A stretch of 52,960 nt of DNA from contig CAMYYI010000012.1 in assembly GCA_947303465.1 (NCBI GenBank), positions 1-52,960 of the forward strand, in the 5' to 3' direction. Each line of letters begins with the position of its first letter. Position 1 is the first letter of the stretch. This document shows positions 41,446-49,418 of the stretch, one piece after another. The stretch comes from an uncultured Bacteroidales bacterium. GTDB taxonomy: Bacteria > Bacteroidota > Bacteroidia > Bacteroidales > UBA932. Below the pieces are notes generated by a model. That model saw only the letters and a program-made list of their open reading frames with translations, did not search any database and was not told the DNA's origin. The position numbers were made by a program, and so were the translations under genes.

Positions 41446-41907
41446 ATGAATAAAGAAGAAGCATTGAAACAGTTCGCCCAGGCTGGCGCTGTATGGTTTG
41501 GAAACAGCAAGCAGCATTTCGCATTCTCAGCTTACTGCCGTCTGCAAGGCTGGAACAAACTTGCCGACAAATGGAAAGAGGAAGCTGAAGAGGAGTGGGA
41601 CGAGGCTAAAGAGGTCCTTAACCGTCTGGTGGAGCTCGGCTGCAAGCCTGCCGACCTGCAGGAGGCCATGAAGACCATTGAATTCCCATTCTACGACGAT
41701 CCCAAGCAGCAGATCGAGTCCGACTACCAGCCGGATGCCGTGAAGATCATGAGCGAGATGGCAGAAGCCTTCAAGGATGACTATCCCACCAAGAAGCTCA
41801 TCGAGAAATGGATTGACGGCGAGAAGGAGCACATGGCATGGGAGGCACAGTACCTCTTCCTGATCGAGAAGCTTGGCTACGACAATTTCCTCATGTCAAT
41901 GATGTAA
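41446..41907 (+). CDS. Ferritin-like four-helix protein
   Basis: A 153-residue, all-helical, acidic protein with a pattern like ferritin or bacterioferritin. SKQHFAFSAYCRLQGWNKLADKWKEEAEEEWDEAKEVLNRL has the helix A/helix B layout with spaced Glu residues, and GEKEHMAWEAQYLFLIEKLG resembles the later Glu/His helix. Some iron ligands are not in the standard positions (Asp replaces the usual His after EEE-W), so iron storage is not certain. It follows the peroxidase and OhrR genes by 29 nt with no promoter between them, fitting a role in limiting iron-driven oxidative damage. A hairpin follows the gene. Confidence 0.58.
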   Translation: MNKEEALKQFAQAGAVWFGNSKQHFAFSAYCRLQGWNKLADKWKEEAEEEWDEAKEVLNRLVELGCKPADLQEAMKTIEFPFYDDPKQQIESDYQPDAVKIMSEMAEAFKDDYPTKKLIEKWIDGEKEHMAWEAQYLFLIEKLGYDNFLMSMM

Positions 41908-41929
41908 AAAGCAACTGGTGTTTTTTATA

Positions 41930-41960
41930 AGCCCCGGCAGCATTCCTTGTTGCCGGGGCT
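41930..41960 (+). terminator. Hairpin after the ferritin-like gene
   Basis: AGCCCCGGCA (41930-41939) pairs with TGCCGGGGCT (41951-41960) around an 11-nt loop. A T run precedes rather than follows the stem, so termination strength is uncertain, but it marks the end of the peroxide unit. Confidence 0.55.
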
Positions 41961-41986
41961 AAACTCAACAAACACTCAAACCAGCC

Positions 41987-42694
41987 ATGAAGCGCTTGGT
42001 TCTCCTGTTAAAAATTGCCGGCGCCTTAGTGATTGCCGGGCTGGGCTTGTATGTATTCTTCAGCGCCCGGTCGTGCATTGAGGAGCGTCGCTGGCTCGCC
42101 CTTGGGCCTATAGAGAACCATCCCGTCCGTATCTGGGATGTCAAGTTCGCCAAAGAATTCAACGACAAGAACGATGTCCAGCTAGAGGTTGCTCAGGCCA
42201 TCGGCATTCCTCCCGTAAAGAACCGGGAAGTCGCGGAAGGGCTCAAGTCAAAGCTGGTAAAGCTCGAAGCCACAGACACTTATGTCATCGACTCCCTCAC
42301 CCATTCTATCCCCTACCTTATTCCGTCGGCAAAGGTGCTTCTGGATGATATCGGCCGCGTTTTCCAGGATTCCCTGAGCGCCAAGGGCCTGAATCCATAT
42401 AAATTGATTGTCACTTCTGTCCTGCGCACAGAAGAAGACGTGGCAAATCTCAGCAAACACAATGTCAACGCGTCTGAAAACTCAACGCATCGATACGGAA
42501 CATCTTTCGACCTGTCCTACTGGCGATATGAAAAAATCCCCGAGTTACGCGGGCGTCCCTACGAGGACGTACCTCCGGAGTATCTTCGAGCTACACTGAG
42601 CCAGGTCCTCAAGGACATTCACGACCAGGGCGACCGCTGCTTCGTCAAGTACGAAAAGAAGCAGAACTGCTTCCATATCACCGTAAAACGGTAA
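41987..42694 (+). CDS. DUF5715 protein, M15-like D-Ala-D-Ala carboxypeptidase fold
   Basis: A 235-residue protein with an N-terminal membrane anchor or signal (LLLKIAGALVIAGLGLYVFFSARSC) and a periplasmic domain. STHRYGTSFDLSYW (about 165-178) and the final FHITVKR match the zinc motif His-x6-Asp ... His of M15 peptidases such as VanY/VanX, which trim peptidoglycan stem peptides. KLIVTSVLRTEEDVANLSKHN just before it corresponds to the conserved substrate strand (TSxxR). The DUF5715 family is typical of Bacteroidetes. Enzyme activity is inferred. It lies alone between the ferritin-like gene and the YkvA gene. Confidence 0.8.
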   Translation: MKRLVLLLKIAGALVIAGLGLYVFFSARSCIEERRWLALGPIENHPVRIWDVKFAKEFNDKNDVQLEVAQAIGIPPVKNREVAEGLKSKLVKLEATDTYVIDSLTHSIPYLIPSAKVLLDDIGRVFQDSLSAKGLNPYKLIVTSVLRTEEDVANLSKHNVNASENSTHRYGTSFDLSYWRYEKIPELRGRPYEDVPPEYLRATLSQVLKDIHDQGDRCFVKYEKKQNCFHITVKR

Positions 42695-42713
42695 GAATCC
42701 GCAGAATAACATC

Positions 42714-42721
42714 TATATTTG
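42714..42721 (+). promoter_or_regulatory. Candidate -7 element for the YkvA gene
   Basis: TATATTTG, 30 nt before the ATG at 42751. There is no clear -33 TTTG. Confidence 0.5.
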
Positions 42722-42750
42722 CGGAACTGTTATCGAAGTGATTGGTTTAT

Positions 42751-43146
42751 ATGGCAAAAAGGAATCTTACATCATCGGACCTGCCTCAGTTTCAAGGCAA
42801 TTACTCGGAGGCGGCGTTCTGGAAGAAACTCAAGAAGGCGGCGGGCAAGGCCGGAGTCAAGGCGGTATATTATGCCCTCGTGCTTTTCTACACTCTTATG
42901 GATCCGGACACACCTGCAAGGTACAAGGCTGTGATAGCCGGAGCTTTGGGGTATCTCATTCTTCCGCTGGATATACTCCCGGACTTTCTGCCATTCGCCG
43001 GTTATGCGGACGACTGGGCAGCACTTATCGCAGCCGTATCATACGTCCTGTCAGCCATATCGGAAAGAAATAAAATGAAAGCCAGGGAAAAGCTCAAGAC
43101 CTGGTTCCCCGAAGCCGGTGTATCCGATCTGGGCGATTTATCATAA
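42751..43146 (+). CDS. YkvA-family (DUF1232) membrane protein
   Basis: A 131-residue protein whose core (about residues 45-100) is the YkvA/DUF1232 motif: LVLFYTLMDPDTPARYKAVIAGALGYLILPLDILPDFLPFAGYADDWAAL, with the conserved P-x-D-x-x-P-D-x-x-P stretch between two short membrane helices. The N-terminus is basic and Lys-rich, the C-terminus charged. Function of the family is unknown. The start was placed at 42751, after the -7 box at 42714-42721; an in-frame TTG nine bases earlier is less likely. It is convergent with a GNAT gene. Confidence 0.85.
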   Translation: MAKRNLTSSDLPQFQGNYSEAAFWKKLKKAAGKAGVKAVYYALVLFYTLMDPDTPARYKAVIAGALGYLILPLDILPDFLPFAGYADDWAALIAAVSYVLSAISERNKMKAREKLKTWFPEAGVSDLGDLS

Positions 43147-43218
43147 GTGCACTGTGCAAAATCTGCCTGCAGACGTGAGGTATCTCGCCGCTGTACATGC
43201 TGTTTTTTTCTTGACTTG

Positions 43219-43848
43219 CTACAGTTCTTTCCTCAGGCTCCAGCTGCCCATTCTATTTCCGTTGTAGTCGAACGTCCGCTCATCAAAGACCTCGAACCCG
43301 CGCTTGACGTAATAATCCAGATTCTTTTTGGAATTCGTAAAGAAAACAAGCTGCCTGCCGCCGCGCTCGCGGATATAATACTCCCAGAATTCGATGAACT
43401 TTGAGCCGACGCCTGTGCCCTGGGCGGAAGGATCCACGGTTAGGGAACTGGCGTACCAGATATCCGGTCCGGTCTTCTGGTATTCGTGGCACGGCTTACC
43501 GGCAGCCGTATCCATCGCCAGCCAGTCGTCTATCCGTTTCCGGTCGCCGGCCTTATAGATATTCAGCCAGCCGTGAAGCACGTAGGAAAGGTCCGGGGCC
43601 CGTTTATAGTCCGGGGCATTCAGTTGAGCCGTGGCGACAATCTTTCCGTCAACCTTTGCAGCCAAATGATGCGCCCTGCTGAAATTGGCCTTATATTCAT
43701 GATAAATAATGGAATACTGCACCCTGTTCCGTTCTTGTTTATCCGGGAACCAGTTGGTGAAATACTCATAATCATCAAATGCCCTGGTTGCAAGTTCTGC
43801 CGCCAGACTAATCTCGCTGCGCTTCAAAGGTCCGAATACAATTGTCAT
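43219..43848 (-). CDS. GNAT-family acetyltransferase
   Basis: A 209-residue GNAT protein. The CoA-binding motif is SLTVDPSAQGTGVGSKFIEFWEYYIRERG (about 136-164), where Q-x-x-G-x-G is complete. LVFFTNSKKNLDYYVKRGFEVFDE follows as the usual last helix and strand. The N-terminal third (LAAELATRAFDDYEYFTNWFPD) resembles acetyltransferases of unknown substrate found in Bacteroidetes. The start at 43848 was chosen because the region above it holds a -7 box (43878-43885, minus strand). It is divergent from the D-aminoacylase gene. Confidence 0.87.
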   Translation of the reverse strand: MTIVFGPLKRSEISLAAELATRAFDDYEYFTNWFPDKQERNRVQYSIIYHEYKANFSRAHHLAAKVDGKIVATAQLNAPDYKRAPDLSYVLHGWLNIYKAGDRKRIDDWLAMDTAAGKPCHEYQKTGPDIWYASSLTVDPSAQGTGVGSKFIEFWEYYIRERGGRQLVFFTNSKKNLDYYVKRGFEVFDERTFDYNGNRMGSWSLRKEL

Positions 43849-43877
43849 TTTACTTTCAAGTCTCTGGTTATTTTCGG

Positions 43878-43897
43878 CAAAAATACATTTATATTTG
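43878..43897. promoter_or_regulatory. Overlapping divergent promoters
   Basis: TATTTTTG on the minus strand (43878-43885) can serve the GNAT gene, and TATATTTG on the plus strand (43890-43897) the aminoacylase gene. The two -7 boxes are only 4 nt apart, so polymerase binding would be mutually exclusive. Confidence 0.5.
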
Positions 43898-43928
43898 TAA
43901 AACCGATTAATAACTGACAACCATAATC

Positions 43929-45530
43929 ATGTGAACCCTTCTGAAAAACGGCAAAATCTACGACGGCAGCGGAGAAGATGCCATCTTTGGAGATATCATC
44001 ATTGAAGACGAAAAGATTGCGGCAGTCGGAGCGAATCTGGACGAAAAGGCTGACGAAGTAATCGACCTTGGCGGCCTCAGCGTATCATCCGGCTTTTTTG
44101 ACGCTCATTCACATAACGACTGGTTCTGTATCAAGAAAGAGCCGCTGAAGTATATGGAGCCGTTTATCCGTCAAGGTATAACGTCCTTTGTGACCGGAAA
44201 CTGCGGCCTCTCTGCCGTTGGCTTCGAACAGGACTCCCCCAACCTCGACAAGATAGGCGGCGGGCTTTTCGGCTACCGCGGAGACGACAAGACTGGCGTC
44301 TATCCAACGGTCAAATCCTTCTTCAAGGCCATTGACAAGAAGAATCCCTGCAATATCGCAGTTCTGGTCGGCCACTGCTCGGCCCGTACAAGCGTCGCCG
44401 GATATGAGAACCGGGAGCTGACACCGGAAGAAAAAGAGCGTATGCTGGGAATCATGGAGCAAGGGCTCCAGGAAGGAGCCTGCGGCCTCTCTCTTGGCAT
44501 GATGTACGAGCCGGGGCGTTTCGCCGGCGTGCCGGAAACCCGCGACGTCGCGCTGCTGGCGGAGAAATACGACCGGCCGCTCACCGTCCACCCCCGTGCC
44601 GAATCGGCCGTCTCCCTCGACTATCCGATATTCGGTCGCGCGCATATCCTGCGTGCGCTTGACGAGCTGGTGGAGATGTCCAGGGGCACCCGCCTCAAGC
44701 TGGAGTACTCGCACGCCATCTTCGTGGGCCGCAGCACCTTCAAGTGCAAGGACGAGCTGCATAAGATCCTGGACGACCTGCGCAAGGAGGGGGTGGATGC
44801 CGGCTTCGACATTTACAACGAGCTGCTGGGCGTGTCCGTCATGACCGTTTTCCTGCCCAACTGGTTCCAGGAGCTGTCCGCCGAAGAGCGCCGCAAGCCG
44901 TTCACAAAGCTGAAGTTTTCCATCCTCGCCACCATATCGATGAAAATGCTGGGCTTCGGCTGGAAAGACATCGTAATCGCGTATCTCGGCCCCGGTATGG
45001 AGCAGTACGAAGGCAAGACCGTCCATCAGATTGCAAAGGAGTGGGGCAAGAACGATATCGACGCATACCTGGACCTCTGCGAGATGTCCAATTTCAACGG
45101 GCGCGTGAACATGGGCCCGTACAGCACGCCGGAGATCATCGAGTGGCAGTCCAAACGAGACAATGTGCTATATATGACCGACGCCTGGGTCGAGGACTTC
45201 GGCGTACAGAACCCAGCAATCTACGACTGCTTCCCAAAATTCATCCGTTGCTCGCTGCGCGGCGAGGGCGACACCATGCCGCGCACCATACGCAAGATGA
45301 CGGGAGGCGTGGCAGACCGCTTCAGCATCCCCGGGCGAGGGTATGTCAAACCCGGCTACTTTGCCGACCTGACCGTATTCGACGAGGCCGAGATGAAGGA
45401 CGCCGTGCCCGACCAGGAGAAGGCCTTCGGCGTAAAGAGGGTGTTTATCAACGGCCACCAGGTCCTGGCAGACGGAGTGCTTGATACGCAGGCACTTAAG
45501 ACATCCGGCCACGCCATGCCGGCTGCCTGA
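43929..45530 (+). CDS. D-aminoacylase / N-acyl-D-amino-acid deacylase, second codon is TGA
   Basis: The frame encodes about 530 residues of an amidohydrolase of the N-acyl-D-amino-acid deacylase family, which frees D-amino acids from acylated forms. TLLKNGKIYDGSGEDAIFGD is the usual N-terminal strand. DAHSHND (58-64, counting the ATG as 1) binds the first metal, and VTGNCGLSAVGF, GHCSARTSVAG and VHPRAESAVSLDY follow in order; the end is FADLTVFDE and VFINGHQVLADG. The expected ATG at 43929 is followed at once by TGA (43932-43934), after which the frame is open to 45530. The next in-frame ATG (44154) would lose the metal site. Translation from a rare CTG (43941), a recent nonsense mutation or a sequence error are all possible. 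A promoter -7 box lies at 43890-43897. Confidence 0.8.
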
Positions 45531-45711
45531 CATGTAGACTGTAATATAGATTTCCCCCAGATTGTAATAGAAAAAGGGGCCACTGTATCCCATTTTTGCT
45601 CAGCGACGTGATTCCTGTGGCCCCCACAGTCACGTCAGCTGCGAGTTTTCGGCGTTCTTCGCCAAAATCGGCCTGTGACGTGAGAAAATGGGGTGCGAGA
45701 GTCACTTCACG
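45531..45711. repeat. Intergenic region with nested palindromes
   Basis: This gap between convergent genes has no ORF but much dyad symmetry. GACGTGA-TTC-CTGTGG (45605-45620) pairs with CCACAG-TCACGTC (45624-45636), 13 bp with one bulge. GGGGCCAC (45576-45583) could instead pair with GTGGCCCC (45617-45624), excluding the first hairpin. GGCG-TTCTT-CGCC lies at about 45651-45663. TGACGTGAGAAAATGGGG (45676 on) is an inverted, diverged copy of the CCCATTTT..CTCA..GACGTGA stretch at 45589-45611. It may be a degenerate mobile palindromic element. Confidence 0.5.
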
Positions 45712-45737
45712 AAAAAGGCCCGCCGGAAAGGTGGGCC
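45712..45737 (-). terminator. Terminator of the DUF2795 gene
   Basis: Read on the minus strand, GGCCCACC and GGCGGGCC pair (one mismatch) around a 5-nt loop and are followed by TTTTT, 24 nt after the DUF2795 stop codon. Confidence 0.65.
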
Positions 45738-45760
45738 TGTAAGTCATTAGAACCGGAAGA

Positions 45761-45982
45761 CTAGTATTCTTCCTCGTTAAAAAAGAAGTCCTCTTTGGTC
45801 GGGTAGTCCGGCCAGATGTCCTCGATGGTTTCGTATATCTCGCCTTCTTCCTCGAGTTCCTGAAGGTTCTCAATAACCTCTTCGGGAGCGCCGGAGCGGT
45901 TGGCGTAGTCTATGAGTTCGTCTTTGGTTGCCGGCCATGGAGCGTCGTCCAGGCTGCTGGCTAATTCAAGTGTCCAATACAT
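45761..45982 (-). CDS. DUF2795 small acidic protein
   Basis: A 73-residue, strongly acidic protein: [20 protein letters not shown], then [20 protein letters not shown], ending [19 protein letters not shown]. The sequence is nearly invariant in Bacteroidetes, where it is listed as DUF2795 and has no known function. The family resemblance begins at the Met at 45982; ten more residues in the open frame upstream are not conserved. It is divergent from folE and followed by a terminator. Confidence 0.9.
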   Translation of the reverse strand: MYWTLELASSLDDAPWPATKDELIDYANRSGAPEEVIENLQELEEEGEIYETIEDIWPDYPTKEDFFFNEEEY

Positions 45983-46049
45983 TGCAAAAACAATTAGCGG
46001 TTTAGGGCGCAAAGATATAAATTATTTCTTAAGTGCAAATTATTTTGAC

Positions 46050-46057
46050 TACTTTTG
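46050..46057 (+). promoter_or_regulatory. folE promoter -7 element very close to the start codon
   Basis: TACTTTTG fits TAnnTTTG and ends only 4 nt before the folE ATG (46062). A TTTC at 46026-46028 is a fair -33 box at 21-nt spacing. Transcription would begin at or next to the A of the start codon, implying a leaderless mRNA. Confidence 0.5.
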
Positions 46058-46061
46058 CGTC

Positions 46062-46649
46062 ATGAGTTATACGAAGGAAGAAATCTACTCGCAGGAGACC
46101 ACGGAGCAGCTGGCCGTCCACGTGAAGGAAATACTCCGACTTCTTGGCGAGGATCCCGGTCGCGAAGGCCTTCTGAAGACCCCGGAGCGCGTTGCCAAGG
46201 CCCTTCAATTCACCACCAAGGGCTATAGCGAGGACGGTATAGAAATCATCCGGCAGGCGATTTTCGACGAGAAATACCAGCAGATGGTTCTGGTAAAGGA
46301 TATCGAACTGTACAGCACCTGCGAGCACCACATGATGCCGTTCATTGGCAAGTGCCACGTGGCCTACATACCTAACGGCAAGATTACCGGCCTGAGCAAG
46401 ATAGCCCGTGTGGTGGAGACCTTCGCCCGCCGCCTGCAGGTGCAGGAACGTCTCACCGTTCAGATCCGCGATTGCATCCAGGAGGCGCTGCATCCGCTGG
46501 GGGTCGCCGTTGTTATCGAAGCCAACCATACCTGCATGCAGGTGCGCGGCGTGCAGAAGTCCAACGCAATAACTACCACCTCCGCCTTCAGCGGGGTGTT
46601 CCTTTCATCTTCCCGTACCAGGAACGAGTTTTTGAACCTGATAAAGTAG
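46062..46649 (+). CDS. folE: GTP cyclohydrolase I FolE
   Basis: FolE (195 residues) converts GTP to 7,8-dihydroneopterin triphosphate, the first step of folate synthesis. The zinc and active-site motifs are present: [22 protein letters not shown] (Cys and His ligands), [23 protein letters not shown] and the final zinc Cys in [27 protein letters not shown]. Length is that of bacterial FolE. The ATG at 46062 gives the conserved N-terminus; upstream codons of the open frame lie inside the promoter region. It is convergent with a HAD hydrolase gene across a short repeat. Confidence 0.96.
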   Translation: MSYTKEEIYSQETTEQLAVHVKEILRLLGEDPGREGLLKTPERVAKALQFTTKGYSEDGIEIIRQAIFDEKYQQMVLVKDIELYSTCEHHMMPFIGKCHVAYIPNGKITGLSKIARVVETFARRLQVQERLTVQIRDCIQEALHPLGVAVVIEANHTCMQVRGVQKSNAITTTSAFSGVFLSSSRTRNEFLNLIK

Positions 46650-46722
46650 ATCCTTCGCTTCGCTCAGGATGACAGAGGGAGGACTCTGGATGACAGAGGG
46701 ACGGCCCAGGATGACAGAGGGG
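46650..46722. repeat. Three-copy 21-bp tandem repeat in an intergenic gap
   Basis: GGATGACAGAGGG occurs at 46667-46679, 46688-46700 and 46709-46721, exactly 21 bp apart. The 8-bp spacers between copies differ from each other. It is preceded by CTTCGCTTCGCTCAGGATGA, a sequence type often seen scattered between genes in bacterial genomes. It fills nearly the whole gap between convergent folE and the HAD gene. Confidence 0.8.
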
Positions 46723-47565
46723 CTAATCCGATAAACGGGAGAGGCGGTCGACGACGTAATCGGCCCGTATCTTGTCTATGACGGCGCAGACCACCTGGAA
46801 TGCGCGGGAGTCTCGGGTATAGACCGCCGGAGTAGCGAAGGCCACCCTCCCCTGCCGCTTGAGTTTCATTGCCGCAGCGCGTTTCTTTTCGGACTCAGGA
46901 TTATAGACGGCTATGGAGTTGCCGCCGAACATGCCCACTATCTTCATGCAGGGCACATCGGTCTCGCCGTCGCCAAAATAAATCATATGAGAAAACGGTA
47001 TGCGCTTCTTGTCATCATCTACAGAAGCGTTCACCCGCTTGTTGTCGCGGGAACTGAATATTCCCTTTGATATCTTGAACAGGAACTGGGTCTTTGCAGT
47101 ATAATCCACCGCGATTCCCGGCCATTCGGCCTCCCCGCTATCGTCGTATATGAAACTGCCGGCGAAAATATGCTTGAACTCCGACGCGATGGGGCTGCCT
47201 TCGATAATCTCCTTCAGGCCGCTGGAATTAATATAATGCTCAATTCTGACCCCATGCTCCGCACCGTATTCGTTCACCAGCGAGAACCACTCCTTGACTC
47301 CGGAGAAAAGTTCTATATTCGCCCCGAAGCGGCGCAGCTCTTCGTGCCTCAGGGGTATTCCCTGACGGCGGGCTTCGTCAAACATCAGCTTCATATAAGA
47401 CAACACGTTTGATGCGTCCTGACCGGTTGCGATACAGTCGCTCTTCTTCCAAAACTCCTCCGGAGTGGAGCCAATGGCCTGAATAAAGCCAAACTCCTGC
47501 ATATTGCCCGGCGACAGGGTGCCGTCGAAGTCATATATCAGCGCAACAATGGGTTTTTTCTTCAT
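46723..47565 (-). CDS. HAD-superfamily hydrolase
   Basis: A 280-residue HAD phosphatase-like protein. Motif I is IYDFDGTLSPGN (Asp12 nucleophile, Asp14 acid/base), a cap with INSSGLKEIIEGS (motif II Ser) follows, and the motif III/IV region is HMIYFGDGETDVPCMKIVGMFGG (metal-binding Asp pair). Substrate is unknown; related proteins act on small phosphates. I chose the ATG at 47565 (MKKKPIVALIYDFDG); the longer frame upstream is not family-like and runs into the intergenic region. It is divergent from the acyl-CoA ligase gene. Confidence 0.88.
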   Translation of the reverse strand: MKKKPIVALIYDFDGTLSPGNMQEFGFIQAIGSTPEEFWKKSDCIATGQDASNVLSYMKLMFDEARRQGIPLRHEELRRFGANIELFSGVKEWFSLVNEYGAEHGVRIEHYINSSGLKEIIEGSPIASEFKHIFAGSFIYDDSGEAEWPGIAVDYTAKTQFLFKISKGIFSSRDNKRVNASVDDDKKRIPFSHMIYFGDGETDVPCMKIVGMFGGNSIAVYNPESEKKRAAAMKLKRQGRVAFATPAVYTRDSRAFQVVCAVIDKIRADYVVDRLSRLSD

Positions 47566-47634
47566 AATTTCACCCCTAATAATATAATTTCGCCACAAAT
47601 ATGGTAATAATTCGCCACATACGCGCGTTGCGGA

Positions 47635-47665
47635 TTGCAAAAAAAGCCTTCCCGCCCTAATTTTG
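47635..47665 (+). promoter_or_regulatory. Promoter of the acyl-CoA ligase gene
   Basis: TTG (47635-47637), a 20-nt spacer and TAATTTTG (47658-47665) fit the Bacteroidetes consensus, 34 nt before the ATG at 47699. Confidence 0.6.
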
Positions 47666-47698
47666 TGTCATAAAATCTGAAAACCAAAAACCTAAAGA

Positions 47699-49345
47699 AT
47701 GGAAAAATATCCTCATTACCTGGAACGCTTGCAGGATGCAACCCGCAAGTACTGGGAAAAGTCCGCGCTCAACAGTTTAGGCGGCGAATCCTTCACTTAC
47801 GGCCAGATGGCCACCCAAATCGAAAAATTCCACCTCGTATTCGAAGAGCTCGGAATCAAGAAAGGCGACAAGATCGCTCTCCACGCCCGCAACGGCGCCC
47901 GCTGGGGCATGACATACCTGGCCGTAAATACTTATGAGGCCGTTATAGTCCCCATACTCGCAGACTTCACTCCGGACAGCGCGGCATTTCTGACCAACCA
48001 CTCCGAGAGCGTAATCCTCTTCACCAACGAGGACAAGTGGAGCAAGATGGACAAAAGCAAAATGCCCCTCCTCCGCCTGGTAGTCGATATCGACAGCTGG
48101 AAGGCCGTTTATGCCGCCACCGAGGCCGACAAGGCCGCTTACGACAAGATGGACGAGCTGTACGACGCCAAGTGGCCCGAGGGACTGAAGCCCGAAGACG
48201 TCAAGTTCCCCACCGACAACTGGGACAATCTGTCCACCATCAACTATACCTCCGGATCTACCGGCGACCCCAAGGGCGTCATGCTTACCTACCGCAACTT
48301 CAGTGCCTGCGTGGACTACAGCCAGCGCAACGTGCCCGCCGGCGAGAGAATGGTCTCCATGCTTCCCATGGCCCACATGTACGGCCTGGTGATAGAGTTC
48401 ATCTATCCCCTCTGCAACGGTACCGCCATCTACTGGCTGGGCAAGGCCCCTACTCCGGCGACCCTGCTGAAAGCTTTCGCCGAGGTGAAGCCGTACCTCC
48501 TCATCACCGTTCCCCTGGTGATGGAAAAGATCTATAAGTCCAAAGTGAAACCCACCCTCGACAAACCTGCCGTAAAGTTCCTCCTGAAGGTTCCCGGCAT
48601 CAACAATATAATCTATAAAAAGGTGAAAGACGGCCTCGTACAGGCATTCGGAGGCGAGGTTCAGGAGTTTATCATGGGCGGCGCGCCCCTCAACCCCGAG
48701 GTTGAGAAACTCTTCAAGCGCATCAAGTTCCCTTACCTTGTGGGATACGGCATGACCGAGGCCTGCCCTCTGCTCGCCTATGAGCACTGGACCAAGTTCG
48801 TAGCCGGTTCCTGCGGCAAGGCTGTCGATTGCGCCACGGTGCGCATCGACTCCGAAGATCCCGAGCACATCGCCGGTGAAATCCAGGCGAAGGGAGAGAA
48901 TATCACCATCGGTTACTTCAAGAACCCCGAGGCCTCCGCCAACGCATTCACCGATGACGGTTTCCTCCGTACCGGAGACCTTGGAATCATGGACAAGGAA
49001 GGCAACATCTTCATCAAGGGACGCTCCAAGAGCATGATTCTCACCGCAAACGGACAGAACGTCTATCCCGAGGAGCTCGAGGCCGTAGTCAACAACCAGC
49101 CCTACGTTGCCGAGTCCGTGATAGTTGACCGCGCCGGCAAGATAGTGGCCCTTGTTTATCTGGACAACGACGCCATCAAGCGCGACAAACTGGACAATGA
49201 GGCCATCTCCGACATACCCGAGAAGGTGCGCATTGGCGCCAACCGCCAGCTGCCTGCCTACAGCCAGATAGCCAAGGTCGAGACAGTACTCGCCCCCTTC
49301 GAAAAGACCCCTAAGATGAGCATCAAGCGCTTCCTTTACAAATAA
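47699..49345 (+). CDS. AMP-dependent synthetase / long-chain fatty acid-CoA ligase-like
   Basis: A 548-residue adenylate-forming enzyme that probably activates fatty acids to acyl-CoA. Motifs: YTSGSTGDPKGVMLTYRN (about 183-200, ATP phosphate loop), GYGMTEACPLLAYE near 357-370 (adenine and Mg contacts), RTGDLGIMDKEGNIFIKGRSK near 424-445 and the C-terminal Lys in KTPKMSIKRFLYK. The linker motif GRSKSMILTANGQNVYPEELE is complete. Substrate chain length cannot be determined. No membrane segment is present. A hairpin lies after the gene, before htpG. Confidence 0.9.
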   Translation: MEKYPHYLERLQDATRKYWEKSALNSLGGESFTYGQMATQIEKFHLVFEELGIKKGDKIALHARNGARWGMTYLAVNTYEAVIVPILADFTPDSAAFLTNHSESVILFTNEDKWSKMDKSKMPLLRLVVDIDSWKAVYAATEADKAAYDKMDELYDAKWPEGLKPEDVKFPTDNWDNLSTINYTSGSTGDPKGVMLTYRNFSACVDYSQRNVPAGERMVSMLPMAHMYGLVIEFIYPLCNGTAIYWLGKAPTPATLLKAFAEVKPYLLITVPLVMEKIYKSKVKPTLDKPAVKFLLKVPGINNIIYKKVKDGLVQAFGGEVQEFIMGGAPLNPEVEKLFKRIKFPYLVGYGMTEACPLLAYEHWTKFVAGSCGKAVDCATVRIDSEDPEHIAGEIQAKGENITIGYFKNPEASANAFTDDGFLRTGDLGIMDKEGNIFIKGRSKSMILTANGQNVYPEELEAVVNNQPYVAESVIVDRAGKIVALVYLDNDAIKRDKLDNEAISDIPEKVRIGANRQLPAYSQIAKVETVLAPFEKTPKMSIKRFLYK

Positions 49346-49382
49346 TGACAATTTGTCACTGGAACGTGATTTGATTCAGTTG

Positions 49383-49404
49383 AGCCGGCCCGCAAGGACC
49401 GGCT
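49383..49404 (+). terminator. GCAA-loop hairpin between the ligase gene and htpG
   Basis: AGCCGGCCC and GGACCGGCT pair (one C-A mismatch) around a GCAA tetraloop, followed by an AT-rich but not T-run sequence. It may end the ligase transcript or sit in the htpG leader. Confidence 0.5.
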
Positions 49405-49418
49405 TAATTATTACTGAT

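Noticed and set aside
43932..43934. TGA codon in the aminoacylase read as selenocysteine or as a reassigned sense codon
   Set aside because: TGA ends many other genes here (for example at 9835 and 11854), no selenocysteine insertion signal is visible, and position 2 is not a catalytic residue.
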